From: Lachnospiraceae bacterium UBA4348
GTDB lineage: Bacteria > Bacillota > Clostridia > Lachnospirales > Lachnospiraceae
Length of the DNA stretch: 7,034 bases
Assembly (NCBI GenBank): GCA_002394165.1
Contig: DGTA01000123.1
Span: forward strand, 476-7,509
Reading direction: 5' to 3'
Shown: positions 5,613-7,034 of the stretch, piece after piece
Position numbering within the stretch: the first letter of the stretch is position 1
How the letters are laid out: every line of letters starts with the position of its first letter
Made by a program: the position numbers and the translations under genes
Notes under the pieces: model-generated
Databases searched by the model: none
What the model saw: only the letters and a program-made list of their open reading frames with translations
What the model was told of the DNA's origin: nothing

Positions 5613-6476
5613 TTACTGTTTCATCTTACGGCTGAGCACTTCCACAAAGCTTGTATGATGGACTCTTACCAGCGTGGTGAGCAGCTCCGACTTTTTGATG
5701 ATCACCCTGTCCCCGCTGTTCAATCGCATGGAGACGGCCCCGTCAAAGGTGACCTCCGCGCCGCCTTCTTTGCCGGCCCGGTCCTCCCCAAGCTCCACAC
5801 ACACTGTCACGTCCTTGGGCAGGACCACCGTCCTGCTGTTGAGTGAGTGCGGTGCCAGCGCGGTCATCAGGATCAGGAACGCGTCGGGCGATACGATGGG
5901 GCCTCCGGCCGAAAGGCTGTACCCGGTCGAGCCTGTCGCGGTGGAGAGGATGACACCGTCCGCCCGGTATGCGCACAGGAACGTCTCTCCCACATAAACA
6001 TTGAACCGGACCACTCTCAGGTGTCCGCGCCTTCCGATCACGATATCATTGAGGGCGGTGTCCTCCATGAGCAGCTCATCCCCGCGCATCACTTTTCCGG
6101 TGAGCATCATGCGCTGCTCCGTAAAATACCGGTCATCCATGACCCGCCTCAGAGCATCGGCCGCATTGTTCATCTCGATCTCCGCCAGGTATCCGAGGGT
6201 GCCGAGATTGATCCCCAGAAGGGGAAGGTTCGTCTCCTTCAGATCCCTCGCCGCGTTGAGCAGCGTCCCGTCGCCGCCGAGCACTAGCACGCACTCGGTA
6301 TCCTCCGGTACAAGGGACGGATCCGTATACCTGGCCTTCTTTTCCTCCGCTTCCGCGCAGGCGCTGTCGTAGACTTCGCATTTGCCTCCGCAGTCAAGTA
6401 TCATCTCACGGATCCGGCGCGTGCTTGTCAGATCCGGATCCTTGATATGGTTCGTGATGATGAAAAAATTTCTCAT
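5613..6476 (-). CDS. nadK: NAD kinase
   Basis: NadK phosphorylates the 2' hydroxyl of NAD adenosine ribose to make NADP, the only known way of forming NADP from NAD, in the cytoplasm. The 287 residues match the family. Clear motifs are GGDGT at 67-71 with catalytic D69, GINLGTLGYL at 88-97, ALNDIVI at 141-147 (the NAD-binding Asn-Asp pair at 143-144), the long glycine-rich conserved stretch 169-197 containing ADGVILSTATGSTGYSLSAG, and FDG at 244-246. The ATG at 6476 follows AGGA by about ten bases, a modest site 22 bases after the tlyA stop. The position between tlyA and argR is the conserved clostridial arrangement. No internal promoter was seen, so expression should follow the operon promoter outside the window. 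Nothing about the protein looks damaged. Confidence 0.97.
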   Translation of the reverse strand: MRNFFIITNHIKDPDLTSTRRIREMILDCGGKCEVYDSACAEAEEKKARYTDPSLVPEDTECVLVLGGDGTLLNAARDLKETNLPLLGINLGTLGYLAEIEMNNAADALRRVMDDRYFTEQRMMLTGKVMRGDELLMEDTALNDIVIGRRGHLRVVRFNVYVGETFLCAYRADGVILSTATGSTGYSLSAGGPIVSPDAFLILMTALAPHSLNSRTVVLPKDVTVCVELGEDRAGKEGGAEVTFDGAVSMRLNSGDRVIIKKSELLTTLVRVHHTSFVEVLSRKMKQ

Positions 6477-6498
6477 AGCTTATATTTCCTGAAAATCT

Positions 6499-7034
6499 TC
6501 ACCTGCCGTGGGCGATATGAGCCTGTGTGACCACGCGCTCGGCCGTTTCCTTATCCGGCACCCTGACCGCCTCTCCTTCCGGGGCTTTCCTGAGCCAGAC
6601 CAGGTACTCAATATTTCCTTCCGGTCCGGTGATTGGAGAAAAGTCCAGGCCGAGGACACTCAGCGAAGCCTCCGACGCGTATTCCATTACATTTTCGATC
6701 ACTTCTTCGTGAACAGCGCGGTCGCGGACCACGCCTTTTTTTCCTACCTTTTCCCGGCCGGCCTCAAACTGGGGCTTGATCAGCGCAGCGATGTCCGCTC
6801 CGTCGGCGATCAGCTCCCTGACCGGCTTAAGCACCAGCTTCAGTGAAATGAAGGACACATCGATGGACGCAAGCTGGCCGCGCTCGGGGACCTGGTCGGG
6901 GGTCAGATACCGGATATTCGTTTTCTCCATACACACGACCCGCGGATCATTGCGCAGTTTCCAGTCCAGCTGTCCCCTGCCGACATCCACACTGTACACC
7001 TTTACCGCCCCGTTCTGCAGCATGCAGTCCGTAA
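6499..7034 (-). CDS. tlyA: TlyA family rRNA 2'-O-methyltransferase, C-terminal part (5' end beyond window)
   Basis: The frame stays open to the window edge. The codons before the internal ATG at 7023 read T-D-C, giving TDCMLQNGA, which is the family's SAM-binding FTDCMLQ motif, so that ATG is not the start. About 178 residues of an expected 270 or so are present; the N-terminal S4 RNA-binding domain lies outside. Further motifs from the 7023 Met are YSVDVGRGQL (10-19), IDVSFISL (54-61), IKPQFEAG (82-89) and GPEGNIEYL (132-140). They supply the Asp, Lys and Glu of the FtsJ-like K-D-K-E catalytic set. In Mycobacterium, TlyA methylates cytidine 1409 of 16S and 1920 of 23S rRNA and governs capreomycin sensitivity; some members methylate only 23S rRNA, and this fragment cannot tell which. 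The older hemolysin name should be treated with caution. It is the first gene of the visible operon. Confidence 0.94.
   Translation of the reverse strand, partial: TDCMLQNGAVKVYSVDVGRGQLDWKLRNDPRVVCMEKTNIRYLTPDQVPERGQLASIDVSFISLKLVLKPVRELIADGADIAALIKPQFEAGREKVGKKGVVRDRAVHEEVIENVMEYASEASLSVLGLDFSPITGPEGNIEYLVWLRKAPEGEAVRVPDKETAERVVTQAHIAHGR

Noticed and set aside
4878..5846. A 322-codon open frame on the plus strand, antisense to the starts of recN, argR and nadK
   Set aside because: It crosses three well-supported minus-strand genes, has no ribosome site or family motif, and its composition (rich in His, Arg, Asp, Leu) is typical of the reverse complement of GC-rich coding DNA.
6499..7023. 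A complete 174-residue gene starting at the ATG at 7023
   Set aside because: The frame is open upstream to the window edge and the preceding codons complete the conserved TlyA FTDC motif, so the true start lies outside the window.
1..7034. Search by eye for an undescribed system, mobile element, CRISPR array, toxin-antitoxin pair, tRNA or riboswitch
   Set aside because: Every protein-coding stretch belongs to a known housekeeping family, intergenic gaps other than 46-262 are under 60 bases, and no regular repeats, cloverleaf or known aptamer motif was seen.

Overview
The window is ordinary chromosomal DNA of a Gram-positive anaerobe of the class Clostridia, most likely a Lachnospiraceae-type organism of moderate to high GC. 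Three things point there: the gene block tlyA-nadK-argR-recN typical of Firmicutes, strong GGAGG-type ribosome binding sites, and a bacterial GlgA whose C-terminal motif reads SLFEPCGLSQL. No mobile element, CRISPR array, tRNA or rRNA was seen. The species assignment is inference from motifs only.

Layout. At 1-45 (minus) lie the first 15 codons of gap (glyceraldehyde-3-phosphate dehydrogenase). An AT-rich divergent intergenic region (46-262) holds back-to-back promoters for gap and for a PHP-family phosphatase gene (263-1069, plus), an A/T palindrome flanked by repeats, a hairpin near the 5' end of the gap leader, and a hairpin around the phosphatase Shine-Dalgarno. The phosphatase gene ends in a 13-bp-stem terminator (1075-1111). 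It converges with glgA (1119-2567, minus), which has its own promoter at 2591-2619. Upstream of glgA, all on the minus strand and tightly packed, are udp (2627-3400), recN (3435-5126), argR (5130-5582), nadK (5613-6476) and the 3' part of tlyA (6499-7034, cut by the window edge).

How the genes relate. tlyA, nadK, argR and recN look like one operon, with gaps of 22, 30 and 3 bases. It joins rRNA methylation, NADP supply, arginine-responsive regulation and double-strand break repair; the grouping is conserved but the products share no pathway. udp follows recN after 34 bases without a visible promoter and is probably read through. glgA can be transcribed separately. gap, udp, glgA and the phosphatase serve central carbon, nucleoside and storage metabolism.

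No undescribed system was found. The points most worth a second look are the Shine-Dalgarno-bulge hairpin before the phosphatase gene, the gap leader hairpin, the missing uracil-contacting arginines in the uridine phosphorylase homologue, and the glgA start choice.
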